Source: Cupriavidus pauculus (GTDB taxonomy: Bacteria; Pseudomonadota; Gammaproteobacteria; Burkholderiales; Burkholderiaceae). Taken from it: a stretch of DNA of 48,404 bases. Shown piece after piece: positions 28,182 through 34,920 of the stretch (position 1 is its first letter; each line of letters begins with the position of its first letter). The stretch spans positions 1 to 48,404 of the forward strand of contig NZ_PJRP01000028.1 in NCBI RefSeq assembly GCF_002858765.1. Direction: 5' to 3'. The notes below the pieces were generated by a model. It searched no databases and was not told the origin of the DNA. It saw nothing but the letters and a program-made list of their open reading frames with translations. A program made the position numbers and the translations under genes.

Positions 28182-28213
28182 AAAAAGAAAAGGCCCGTTC
28201 GCCTGAACGGGCC
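28182..28213 (-). terminator. Intrinsic terminator on the minus strand with no gene in front of it
   Basis: GGCCCGTTC (28192-28200) and GAACGGGCC (28205-28213) form a perfect 9-bp stem with loop GCCT, followed on the minus strand by TTTTCTTTTT. It lies 134 bp upstream of the uup start and downstream of no recognisable minus-strand gene. Confidence 0.85.
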
Positions 28214-28440
28214 CCAAGAGTCTCTCCTCGGTGCCCTGCTCGCAAGGCACGACTGAAGCATAGCCAGCGGCGCGGTACATCAGAAGTCGGACAAATCCGT
28301 AAGGGAAAATCCTCGTCAACCTGCCCCCTCCCGGAGCGTTGCGTGCCAGGAACGTTGAGCATGCGCACTAGCCGCCGCTGTTGTGCCGGGATGGCCGCCC
28401 GTGGAACAATCGGAAGCATCGGATTTCTCCGAAATTCCTG
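28182..28440 (-). ncRNA. Candidate structured small RNA or leader, minus strand
   Basis: Between the divergent uup and binding-protein genes there is no credible protein. The orphan terminator above implies a minus-strand transcript. The interval also contains two far-apart complementary blocks, CGGAGAAATCCG (28431-28420) and CGGATTTGTCCG (28299-28288), that pair at 11 of 12 positions and would close a loop of about 120 nt. A smaller hairpin GTGCC/GGCAC lies just before the terminator. No known family (6S, SRP RNA, tmRNA, glycine riboswitch) was recognised. Transcript ends are approximate. Confidence 0.3.
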
Positions 28441-28571
28441 AAAAGCATAAAAAGCACAACGACAGCAGTACCCAGTAGCAGCAGTCATAGAGCCGGACCC
28501 CATCCGGCCAGCGGTGGCGCAACACGCCACCAGGGTTGTTCCTAGAAAATTTCTTTCGACGGGTGTCATTC

Positions 28572-29507
28572 ATGACCAATTCGGGCCTGCCGCGCCGTGC
28601 CTCGCTACGAGGCATGGCGCATGTCGTACTTTCACTAGCCGCGCTGCTTTGCCTGCCTGCCGCACCGGCGGCCCAGGCGGCCATGCCAAATTCCGTGGTG
28701 CTGCGCATCCAGCAGACCGGGGTCATCCGCATTGCCCACCGCGAGAGTTCGGTGCCCTTCTCGTTCGTGGTGGACGGCAAGCCGATGGGCTACGCCGTGG
28801 ACCTGTGCCTGAAGGTAGCCGATGCCGTGCGCACGCAGCTCAAGCTGCCGCAATTGCGCGTGGAATGGGTGCCGGTGACGCCGGCGTCGCGCATCCCGGC
28901 CATCGTCGATGGCAAGGCCGACCTGGAATGCGGGTCTACCACCAACAACCGCGAGCGCCGCGACCAAGTGGCATTCACCATTCCGCACTACATCGCCGGC
29001 AGCCGCATGCTGGTGAAAGCCGACTCGGGCATCCGCAAGTGGGGCGACCTGCGCGGCAAGACCGTGGTGTCCACCACCAAGACCACGCCGCTGGAAATGA
29101 TCCGCAAGATGGACGAAGCGGGCGCCATGGGCTGGAAGGTGGTGGAGGCCAAGGACCATGCCGAGGCCTTTGCCATGGTCGAATCGGGCAAGGCCGACGC
29201 CTTCGTGATGGACGACGTGCTGCTGTTCGGCCTGCGCGCCAACGCGAAGAACCCGGCTTCGCTGGCCGTGACCGGCGACCTGCTGACGATCGAGCCGTAC
29301 GCGGTCATGCTGTCGAAGCACGACGTCGAGTTCAAGAAGATCGTGGACAAGGCCATGGTCGCATCGATTTACGACCAGGAAACCCAGAAGCTCTACCGCA
29401 AGTGGTTCCTGCAGCCGATTCCGCCGAACGGCATCACGCTGGACATTCCGATGAGCTACCTGCTGCGCGACTCGTTCAAGTTCCCGAGCGACAAGGTGGC
29501 CGACTGA
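28572..29507 (+). CDS. Amino-acid ABC transporter periplasmic binding protein (family 3, GltI-like)
   Basis: 311 residues from the ATG at 28572; a TTG at 28536 is in frame but lacks an SD. A signal peptide ends at Ala-Gln-Ala-Ala (about residue 37). The SBP_bac_3 fold is clear: VIRIAHRESSVPFSF, GYAVDLCLKVADAV, DLECGSTTNNRERRDQVAFT, and SGKADAFVMDDVLL. The E/D-CGSTTNNRER signature matches the glutamate/aspartate binding subgroup. No permease or ATPase follows, so it is a second orphan binding protein in the window. Confidence 0.88.
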   Translation: MTNSGLPRRASLRGMAHVVLSLAALLCLPAAPAAQAAMPNSVVLRIQQTGVIRIAHRESSVPFSFVVDGKPMGYAVDLCLKVADAVRTQLKLPQLRVEWVPVTPASRIPAIVDGKADLECGSTTNNRERRDQVAFTIPHYIAGSRMLVKADSGIRKWGDLRGKTVVSTTKTTPLEMIRKMDEAGAMGWKVVEAKDHAEAFAMVESGKADAFVMDDVLLFGLRANAKNPASLAVTGDLLTIEPYAVMLSKHDVEFKKIVDKAMVASIYDQETQKLYRKWFLQPIPPNGITLDIPMSYLLRDSFKFPSDKVAD

Positions 29508-29530
29508 GCCGCCTGCCCGCAGCCCCCCGC

Positions 29531-29568
29531 CCCCCCTCTGTCGTGACGTGAGAGGAGAGAGGGGGAGC
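29531..29568. repeat. REP-like palindrome, copy 7 (degenerate)
   Basis: CCCCCTCTGTCGTGACGTGAG and AGAGAGGGGGAGC are only partly complementary. It is recognised mainly by position and by sharing the CCCCTCT/AGAGGGG ends. Confidence 0.4.
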
Positions 29569-29648
29569 GGACGTTGCGCTTCTGCTTGCCGGCCATCTCG
29601 AAGCCGATACGTCGCCCCCGCTCTCCCCGCCCCTTTCCCGCCCCTTGC

Positions 29649-29673
29649 CCCTTTCCCGCCTTGCGGGAAAGGG
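29649..29673. repeat. REP-like palindrome, copy 8 (perfect 11-bp arms)
   Basis: CCCTTTCCCGC, loop CTT, GCGGGAAAGGG. Compared with the other copies the C/T changes are compensated on the other arm (TTT/AAA for TCT/AGA), evidence that pairing itself is selected. Confidence 0.75.
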
Positions 29674-29743
29674 TAGAAACCATCCATCGCCCCGCCTCCC
29701 GTGCGAAGATACCGGCCCGTTCCGTACTTCGCCTGCCCCTTCG

Positions 29744-30934
29744 ATGACCCCCGCCAACGCCCCGAAGCTGTCCGACCTTTCCGTTTCCACGCTGGTGGCC
29801 GGGCTGATCGCCATGCTGACCGGCTACACCAGTTCGCTGGTGCTGATGATCCAGGCCGGGCAGGCGGCGCACCTGACCGATCCGCAGATTTCGTCGTGGA
29901 TCTGGGCGTTGTCGATCGGGATGGGGGTGACCACGCTGGGGCTGTCGCTGGCCATGCGCGTGCCGATCGTGGTGGCCTGGTCCACGCCCGGCGCGGCGCT
30001 GCTGATTGCCAGCCTGCCCGGCGTGCCCTATCCCGAAGCGATCGGCGCCTTCCTGATGGCCGCGCTGCTGATGACGGCGGCGGGCCTGACCGGCTGGTTC
30101 GACAAGCTCATGAAGGCGCTGCCCGCCAGCATCGCATCGGCATTACTGGCCGGCATCCTGTTCCGCATCAGCGTGGATGTCTTCGTGCAGGCCCAGTACC
30201 AGATGGTGCTGTTGCTGGCGATGTTTGCCGCCTATCTGGTCGGGCGGCGCTGGTGGCCGCGCTATGCGGTGCCGGGCGTGCTGGCCGTGGGCGTGGTGCT
30301 GGCCGGCGCGATGGGCCAGTTGCATTTCGAGCAGTTTCATTTCGCGGTGGCGCTGCCAGTGTGGACCACGCCGGCGTTCTCGCTGGCGGCGTTCGTCAGC
30401 ATCGCCGTGCCGCTGTTCATCGTGGCCCTGGCGTCGCAGAACATTCCGGGCCTGGCCGTGCTGCGTGCCGACGGCTACCGCGTACCGGCCAGCCCGTTGA
30501 TCGCGGTGACGGGCATCGCGTCGGCCATCCTGGCGCCGTTCGGCTCCCACGGCATCAACCTGGCGGCCATCACGGCGGCCATCTGCACCGGCCCGCAAGC
30601 CGATGCGGACCCGCGCCGCCGCTACATGGCGGCCGTAGTGTGCGGCGTCGGCTATCTGGTGATGGGCGTGATGGCGGCCAGCATCGCGGCGCTGTTCGCC
30701 GCGTTCCCGAAGGCGCTGGTGGTGGCCGTGGCGGCCTTCGCCTTGCTGGGATCGATCGCCAATGGGCTGACCGTGGCCATGCAGACGCCGGCCGAGCGCG
30801 AGTCGGCGCTGCTGACGTTCATGATCACGGCATCAGGCATGACGCTGGCGGGCGTAGGCTCCGCCTTCTGGGGCGTGGTCGGCGGCATGGTCGCGCTGCT
30901 GGTGCTCAAGCCGCGCGAGCCGAAGTCCGCCTGA
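29744..30934 (+). CDS. BenE-family (benzoate-type) membrane transporter
   Basis: 396 residues from the ATG at 29744, with about twelve hydrophobic segments. It matches the BenE/YdcO family: VAWSTPGAALLIASLPG (about residues 78-94), a re-entrant segment typical of the nucleobase/benzoate carrier fold, FRISVDVFVQAQ, and ALASQNIPGLAVLRADGYRVP. Family members carry benzoate or related acids with protons, but without neighbouring catabolic genes the substrate is not established. Confidence 0.88.
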   Translation: MTPANAPKLSDLSVSTLVAGLIAMLTGYTSSLVLMIQAGQAAHLTDPQISSWIWALSIGMGVTTLGLSLAMRVPIVVAWSTPGAALLIASLPGVPYPEAIGAFLMAALLMTAAGLTGWFDKLMKALPASIASALLAGILFRISVDVFVQAQYQMVLLLAMFAAYLVGRRWWPRYAVPGVLAVGVVLAGAMGQLHFEQFHFAVALPVWTTPAFSLAAFVSIAVPLFIVALASQNIPGLAVLRADGYRVPASPLIAVTGIASAILAPFGSHGINLAAITAAICTGPQADADPRRRYMAAVVCGVGYLVMGVMAASIAALFAAFPKALVVAVAAFALLGSIANGLTVAMQTPAERESALLTFMITASGMTLAGVGSAFWGVVGGMVALLVLKPREPKSA

Positions 30935-30958
30935 TCCTGGCGTGGCCGGGGGCCCGAT

Positions 30959-31486
30959 TCAGAGCAGCAGGAACGCCACCTCGGCCGCACTGATCTCGGT
31001 CACGGGCACACCCTTGCGCCGCTGGAACAGCACATGTTCGAGCACGCGGTCGCGATGCTCGGCAAACACGGCGGCCTCGAAGCGCAGCGCGGCCGTGCCA
31101 TAGTGCTCGGCCAGCAGCTTGTAGACGCGATGCCGAACCAGCAGCATCTCGTTGTCGGCCTGCAGCCGCGTCATGTCGGTGGTGTGATCTTCCTCGAGCT
31201 GGCGCATGCTGACCACCACGCGCGCATGCATGCCACGGTAGCGGTCGATCTCGGTGTGCGCGCGGCGCAATTCCTCGCGCAAGGCACGCACTTCCTGCTG
31301 CAGCTTCAGGGTATGCTGGACGCCCCGCTGGATGCGGGATGCTTCCTCCAGCGCGTGATCGGCGGCGGCAATCGTGTTCTGCCAGACGCCCTCGCCGGTT
31401 TCGGTACGCTGGTCGGACGTTCCCTCGACGTCTGCCGGCCGCGTGATGGCAGGCCATGCCGTGGCCGCACCCAGATCGGTCTTCAT
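30959..31486 (-). CDS. Coiled-coil protein of unknown function
   Basis: 175 residues from the ATG at 31486, chosen because GGGGAG lies 4 bases upstream; the ATG 12 bases earlier lacks such a site. The central part (about residues 40-110) is a charged coiled coil (RIQRGVQHTLKLQQEVRAL, then EELRRAHTEIDRYR). The C-terminal part is mixed (AEHYGTAALRFEAAVFAEHRD). No signal peptide, no membrane helix, no recognised family. Convergent with the BenE gene. Confidence 0.65.
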   Translation of the reverse strand: MKTDLGAATAWPAITRPADVEGTSDQRTETGEGVWQNTIAAADHALEEASRIQRGVQHTLKLQQEVRALREELRRAHTEIDRYRGMHARVVVSMRQLEEDHTTDMTRLQADNEMLLVRHRVYKLLAEHYGTAALRFEAAVFAEHRDRVLEHVLFQRRKGVPVTEISAAEVAFLLL

Positions 31487-31847
31487 ACAGCTCCCCATTA
31501 ATCCCGTCTACCCGCGTCCAGCCACCGGCGCATCGTTTTAAGTGCCGGCATGGTCAGGCCACTGGTTTATCTGTCGCCGCGACTTTTATTGTTGGCCGCC
31601 TCGATTTTCGTCCTCGGGCAGCTATGGCGTACACGTTGCATTCAAGACCGGTATTGGATTTGGCACAACCACCGCGAGGGAGGGTAACCCAACCGCCCGA
31701 AACCCGCATGCAGACTGGATTTTCGCCATTTTCGGCAGCGTTTTGCAGTCCCCAATTGAGTGCATCTTGCATAATGATGCGACCAAGCGCCTTAATGATC
31801 TCTTTTTACCGATTTTAAATGCTGTCTCTTTGCATTCCGCCCCTGCC
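31487..31847. other. 361-bp intergenic region upstream of the SMR exporter
   Basis: It lies between two divergent genes and is more AT-rich than its surroundings in the last 150 bp (TTTTACC, TTTTAAATG). A small dyad GCATC-N9-GATGC is at 31762-31780, a possible operator. I compared the region with the guanidine (ykkC-type) leaders often found before SMR genes and saw no convincing match. Otherwise nothing recognised. Confidence 0.4.
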
Positions 31848-32177
31848 ATGAACGGATATCTGCTTCTTGCCCTGGCCATCGTCGCCGAAGTGATTGCCAC
31901 CAGCAGCCTCAAGGCCGCCGAGAATTTCACGCGCCTTTGGCCGAGCGTGCTGGTGGTGACCGGCTACGTGGCCGCGTTCTGGCTGCTGATGCAGGTGATG
32001 AAGACCGTGCCGGTGGGAGTGGCCTACGCGATCTGGTCGGGCGCGGGCATCGTGCTGGTGACGATGATCGCCGTGGTTTTGTACCGTCAGGTGCCCGACC
32101 TGGCGGCCGTGGTCGGCATCGCCCTGATCATCGCCGGGGTGGCGGTCATCCAGCTGTTCTCGAAGATGGGCCACTAG
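31848..32177 (+). CDS. emrE: Small multidrug resistance exporter, EmrE type
   Basis: 109 residues, four membrane helices, from the ATG at 31848. It parallels E. coli EmrE along its length: the essential helix-1 Glu in LAIVAEVIATSSLKAAE (Glu14 position), FTRLWPS after it, and YAIWSGAGIVLV in helix 3. EmrE-type dimers exchange protons for quaternary ammonium and other lipophilic cations; the conserved FTRLWPS and WSG segments favour this over guanidinium exporters of the Gdx type. Stands alone in its orientation. Confidence 0.88.
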   Translation: MNGYLLLALAIVAEVIATSSLKAAENFTRLWPSVLVVTGYVAAFWLLMQVMKTVPVGVAYAIWSGAGIVLVTMIAVVLYRQVPDLAAVVGIALIIAGVAVIQLFSKMGH

Positions 32178-32213
32178 GCGCGCCAATGCGCACCCGGGCG
32201 CCTCGGCGCCCGC

Positions 32214-32540
32214 TCAGGTCTTGGGCGGCAGCGTGCGCAGCAGGCGGTTGACCTGGACCAGCGTCTCGCACTCGTCCGCCTTGCGCTTGCGGCGCTCTTC
32301 GACGATATCCAGCAGCGCCCGGATCTGGCCGTTCTTGGCCTCGCAGGTGTCCTTGCCGTCCTTCGGACATATCACGTCGATCTCGCCGCGCAGGCTCTCC
32401 TCGACGATATCGATCAGCGCCGTACATCCGGACGTGTCGTTCAACGCCGGATCGGACGCAGGCTGCACGGCCGCCACGTGGGCGGCGGCAATCATGGCTA
32501 GCGCTGGAAGCCAGCGCAGAGGCATCCGGAAAAGAGGCAT
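32214..32540 (-). CDS. Small exported protein with four cysteines, unknown function
   Basis: 108 residues from the ATG at 32540. A signal peptide covers about residues 1-26 (LRWLPALAMIAAAHVAA before VQPAS). The mature part is helical and highly charged, with Cys in SGCTAL, VICPK, DTCEAK and DECETL, likely two disulfides in the periplasm. Not recognised. An alternative start is the Met five residues later (32525). Confidence 0.6.
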   Translation of the reverse strand: MPLFRMPLRWLPALAMIAAAHVAAVQPASDPALNDTSGCTALIDIVEESLRGEIDVICPKDGKDTCEAKNGQIRALLDIVEERRKRKADECETLVQVNRLLRTLPPKT

Positions 32541-32743
32541 CGATCGGCAGATTTGAGCAGGACAGCAGCGCCGCGGTTGCGGCGTGCGGGCTACATGATA
32601 GCGGGTTGTTGAATTTGCCCTGCAGAAATCGGCCGCTTCGCGCACATGGCGGCGGCGAAATGAAACAGGCCACATCGTGGCCTGTCTTGGAGGATTGCCT
32701 GGACGGCGCAACATGCTCCGTTGCCGGTGCCAGTGCGTGCTAC

Positions 32744-32944
32744 CTAGTAGCGTGGCCCGCCCTGCCAATGGTCCCGATCATAGTCCCGGTGATCGTCACG
32801 GTCGTGGTCCCAATGGGCGCGTTGTTGATCCATGTGCCCATCTCCGCCGTAATAACCGTCCCGATGCCCATCATGATCGGGCGCCACCACGCAACCGCCG
32901 AGCAACACTACGGAAGCGGCAGCCAGTACAAGAATGCTTTTCAT
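32744..32944 (-). CDS. Small His/Asp-rich lipoprotein
   Basis: 66 residues with a textbook lipoprotein signal: MKSILVLAAASVVLLGGC, lipobox LGGC with the lipidated Cys at residue 18. The mature 48 residues are dominated by His, Asp, Gly, Tyr and Arg (DHDGHRDGYYGG, HWDHDRDDHRD), a composition that can bind metal ions. AGGAG lies 7 bases before the ATG. Similar short His/Asp-rich lipoproteins are common in Cupriavidus. Metal binding is an inference from composition. Confidence 0.75.
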   Translation of the reverse strand: MKSILVLAAASVVLLGGCVVAPDHDGHRDGYYGGDGHMDQQRAHWDHDRDDHRDYDRDHWQGGPRY

Positions 32945-33060
32945 GAGGCGCTCCTGATTCGTCCTTCGGTTATTTCCAGCTTATGTACTGGTTCAAAGGA
33001 CGAATGTAGGCGGGTGGAACGACCCGGGGTGGGCGACTTTCCTACAGGGGGCAGGGACAG

Positions 33061-33465
33061 TCAGGTCAAGGCCTTCCTCTTCGCGGCCCGTCTCCCGCCA
33101 GCGGCTTCCATCTCCTCGCGATATCGCTGGCGCTTTGCCACATGTTGTCCGAGTGGGATATCAGCAACCTTGCCCCAACTCTTCTTCGTGCGCCTGGCTA
33201 CACGAACGCGAAATTCCGCAGTGTTCAGAAGCTCGTCGGATGGCTCAGTCTTCAGTGTGCTGAGAGGCTGGTTCTGCGACCTGCGCACGATACGCGCAAA
33301 GGAACGCTTCCGCTTGGGGATACAACAACCCCGCTCCCCATAGCTCGCTCTATGGTCTTTGCCGTAGCTCAGACGCTTCTTTTCCTGGGGCGTTCTGAAC
33401 TTGCCTCTCCGCAGACGAAGCGGCACGAAATCTTCGCCCGGCTCGTCAGTTTTCTCTGCATGCAT
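33061..33465 (-). CDS. Basic protein of a conserved unknown family
   Basis: 134 residues from the ATG at 33465 (MHAEKTDEPGEDF). Strongly basic, with the block LRLRRGKFRTPQEKKRLSYG (residues 15-34) followed by KDHRASYGE, a pattern I recall from uncharacterised proteobacterial proteins found near tRNA genes. The C-terminus ends AAKRKALT. Base composition in 33100-33550 is visibly lower in GC than the surroundings, and codon use is less biased, suggesting transfer. Function unknown. Confidence 0.6.
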   Translation of the reverse strand: MHAEKTDEPGEDFVPLRLRRGKFRTPQEKKRLSYGKDHRASYGERGCCIPKRKRSFARIVRRSQNQPLSTLKTEPSDELLNTAEFRVRVARRTKKSWGKVADIPLGQHVAKRQRYREEMEAAGGRRAAKRKALT

Positions 33466-33630
33466 TTGGCAATCCAGCGCGTACGTAACGAGAATACCAA
33501 GAATATGGGCACGCAGCTTTGAGCGCAAAGAGGGGTGTGTCGCTTGCGAGACGGAGCATGGCAAGCCGTCGACTGGACGAGCACAGCGTCGCTCTGGGAA
33601 ATCCTCGGAAAACCACTGCGGACTTGATGA

Positions 33631-33705
33631 TGGTCCCGCCGACAGGAATCGAACCTGTATCTAGCGCTTAGGAGGCGCTCGTTCTATCCATTGAACTACG
33701 GCGAG
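33631..33705 (-). tRNA. tRNA-Arg (anticodon CCT)
   Basis: 75 nt with CCA encoded. Acceptor CTCGCCG pairs with CGGCGGG (one T-G wobble); D-arm GTTC/GAAC; anticodon stem AGCGC/GCGCT around loop CTCCTAA, anticodon CCT; T-arm ACAGG-TTCGATT-CCTGT. It decodes AGG. A minor-codon Arg tRNA next to atypical-composition DNA is a usual integration site, though no integrase is seen here. Confidence 0.95.
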
Positions 33706-33919
33706 CGGACCGTCTGCACGGTGCCTGCGCCGCGCTGGGGCGGGCGGACCGGAAGACGGGGCGGAGTATAGCAAACTCCGCCACCGGCGGATCGCGCCGA
33801 TCCCGTTCGCGACGCATTTCCCGCCGTGGCCGGGTGGCGCCACGGCCTTGGCCGCAAGCGCGGTGGCAGGCGCGGCCGCTGCGGGCGTTGCAGCTTTCCC
33901 AATCGATCAGTCCGGACAT
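33668..33919 (-). CDS. Doubtful small ORF with a strong ribosome-binding site
   Basis: An ATG at 33919 is preceded by AGGAGGGAGG at a 6-base spacing, one of the best SD sequences in the window. The frame runs 83 codons but its last part overlaps the tRNA-Arg on the same strand, so the true product must be shorter, frame-disrupted, or not made. The start reads MSGLIDWESCNARSGRACH, then a Cys/Arg/Gly-rich stretch. It follows the LRAT-like gene after a 12-bp tandem repeat. Possibly a decayed or very short gene. Confidence 0.25.
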   Translation of the reverse strand: MSGLIDWESCNARSGRACHRACGQGRGATRPRREMRRERDRRDPPVAEFAILRPVFRSARPSAAQAPCRRSARRSSMDRTSAS

Positions 33920-33947
33920 GGCGGGCCTCCCTCCTGATGGTGATGTG

Positions 33948-33995
33948 TATCGATGGATCTATCGGCGTATCTATCGGCGTATCTATCGGCGTATC
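33948..33995. repeat. 12-bp tandem repeat, three perfect copies and one degenerate
   Basis: The unit TATCGGCGTATC is repeated at 33960, 33972 and 33984 without spacer, preceded by the diverged copy TATCGATGGATC at 33948. It lies between the LRAT-like gene stop (34004) and the SD of the small ORF at 33919. A multiple-of-three unit, it would read as an Asp-Thr-Pro-Ile repeat on the minus strand but is outside any credible gene. Confidence 0.85.
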
Positions 33996-34003
33996 TCGGC
34001 GGA

Positions 34004-34471
34004 TCAGGCGGCGTGCAGGCTGGCGAGGTGGATGCCCGACAGCAGGGCCAGCGCCATATGCAGCACGGTGACCATGGCAGTGCCCGGATTGCGCAGGCAG
34101 GTTTCCACCTGTTCGCTGCGCGCCTGGCCCAGCAGGCACCATGTGCAGAAGTGTTCGCAGTTGTTGGTCAGCAGGTGGTAGCGGTCTTCGCCCATGCGGC
34201 TGCGGGCGCGGGACACGGCTTCGATACCCAGGTAGCGGGCGCAAGGTTCGGACTTGGCCGTCACGCCGTGGCCATCGGCAAACTGTTCGAGCGTGGTTTC
34301 TTCCACGGGGCCGGCGTGCAGCGCGTGGCAGAAGCCGGCGTAGTGGATGACACGGCCCTGGCCGGCGTAGATGCCGTGGTGGGCGTAGCCATTGCGTTCC
34401 GTCACCAGATGCGCGCCGGGCAGGTAAGCATCATCCAGGCAGCTGACTTGTTGTTGGTCTTGGGCGGTCAT
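34004..34471 (-). CDS. LRAT/NlpC-P60-like thiol acyltransferase or hydrolase
   Basis: 155 residues with the LRAT-domain signature: His in HHGIYAGQGRVIHYAG (His31/32 and His43) and the catalytic-type Cys105 in LLTNNCEHFCTWC. LRAT-like enzymes use the Cys-His pair to move acyl groups or cleave amides. The C-terminal segment (about residues 133-150) is hydrophobic and could anchor it to a membrane. It diverges from the double-glycine precursor gene at 34921 and has its own sigma-54-type promoter, so it is probably co-regulated with the peptide system. A role in modifying or resisting the peptide is inference. Confidence 0.8.
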   Translation of the reverse strand: MTAQDQQQVSCLDDAYLPGAHLVTERNGYAHHGIYAGQGRVIHYAGFCHALHAGPVEETTLEQFADGHGVTAKSEPCARYLGIEAVSRARSRMGEDRYHLLTNNCEHFCTWCLLGQARSEQVETCLRNPGTAMVTVLHMALALLSGIHLASLHAA

Positions 34472-34531
34472 GGCAGGTCTCGGTTCGGTGTCGGTGGCTG
34501 GCAGCCAGGGCTGCGTTGTTGCCTACCCAAC

Positions 34532-34547
34532 CGCATCAAGCGTGCCA
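34532..34547 (-). promoter_or_regulatory. Sigma-54 promoter of the LRAT-like gene
   Basis: On the minus strand TGGCAC-GCTTG-ATGCG, with GG and GC ten bases apart as sigma-54 requires, 61 bases before the ATG at 34471. The first 11 bases are identical to the promoter of the second precursor gene at 47613-47603. Confidence 0.65.
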
Positions 34548-34624
34548 GACGGCCAGAGCGACGGCAGCACAACGGTTTGCGGGAAATCCGGGGATTTGGA
34601 CGCGGCCGATTCGTCGGGACGAAT

Positions 34625-34653
34625 CCAACAGAACTGACCGGATTGTGTTGGCG
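34625..34653. promoter_or_regulatory. Candidate activator site: CCAACA...TGTTGG and GTGTTGGCG
   Basis: Half-sites CCAACA (34625-34630) and TGTTGG (34646-34651) in inverted orientation, the latter inside GTGTTGGCG (34645-34653). The identical 9-mer occurs twice upstream of the second precursor gene. The site is about 80-105 bp from the LRAT promoter and about 210-240 bp from the first precursor promoter, distances suited to a sigma-54 activator. Confidence 0.5.
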
Positions 34654-34770
34654 TACCACCGCCAGCCACCCGGCTCAACCCGGCCACAACCCCACTGCAA
34701 CCGCCCGATCAGGCCTGGCGCGCAGCCCACGCATGCCTGCCGGCGCCGACCCACCACATCGAGCCCGGCT

Positions 34771-34787
34771 GTTGGGTCCCACCCAAC
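34771..34787. promoter_or_regulatory. Candidate activator palindrome GTTGGGT-CCC-ACCCAAC
   Basis: A perfect 7-bp inverted repeat with a 3-base centre, 75 bp upstream of the -24 element of the first precursor gene. It shares the TGTTGG core with the sites at 34646 and 47722-47763 and is the best candidate binding site for the Fis-type HTH of the activator at 36118-37440. Confidence 0.6.
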
Positions 34788-34861
34788 GGGCTATGTGCTT
34801 GATATGACACAAGACCTCCGCCATGGGCGACGGGTAGGCTGCATGCGCCACACTTGGCGTG

Positions 34862-34877
34862 TGGCACACCGCTTGCT
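34862..34877 (+). promoter_or_regulatory. Sigma-54 promoter of precursor gene 1 (consensus)
   Basis: TGGCAC-ACCGC-TTGCT matches the -24/-12 consensus TGGCAC-N5-TTGCW at every fixed position. It ends 43 bases before the ATG at 34921; transcription should begin near 34888. Confidence 0.88.
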
Positions 34878-34920
34878 CCTAACCGGCACAGACCTTTCGA
34901 TGCCAGCCCAGGAGACCATC

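Noticed and set aside
28213..28440. 6S RNA, tmRNA, SRP RNA or glycine riboswitch
   Set aside because: Size and a closing stem recall 6S RNA, but the neighbour is not the usual folate cyclo-ligase gene and the family's conserved bulge could not be matched; a GGAGAGA string is not enough for a glycine aptamer.
31499..31847. Guanidine riboswitch before the SMR gene
   Set aside because: No ACGR hairpin pair or ykkC core was found, and the protein resembles EmrE rather than Gdx exporters.
32606..33343. Plus-strand 245-codon frame
   Set aside because: It is antisense to a lipoprotein with a clear lipobox and to the basic protein, and shows no motif.
33142..33522. Plus-strand 126-codon frame opposite the basic protein
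   Set aside because: The minus frame has a family-like basic block and a sensible start; the plus frame has neither.
33948..33995. CRISPR-like repeat
   Set aside because: The units are 12 bp and directly joined with no spacers; it is a minisatellite.
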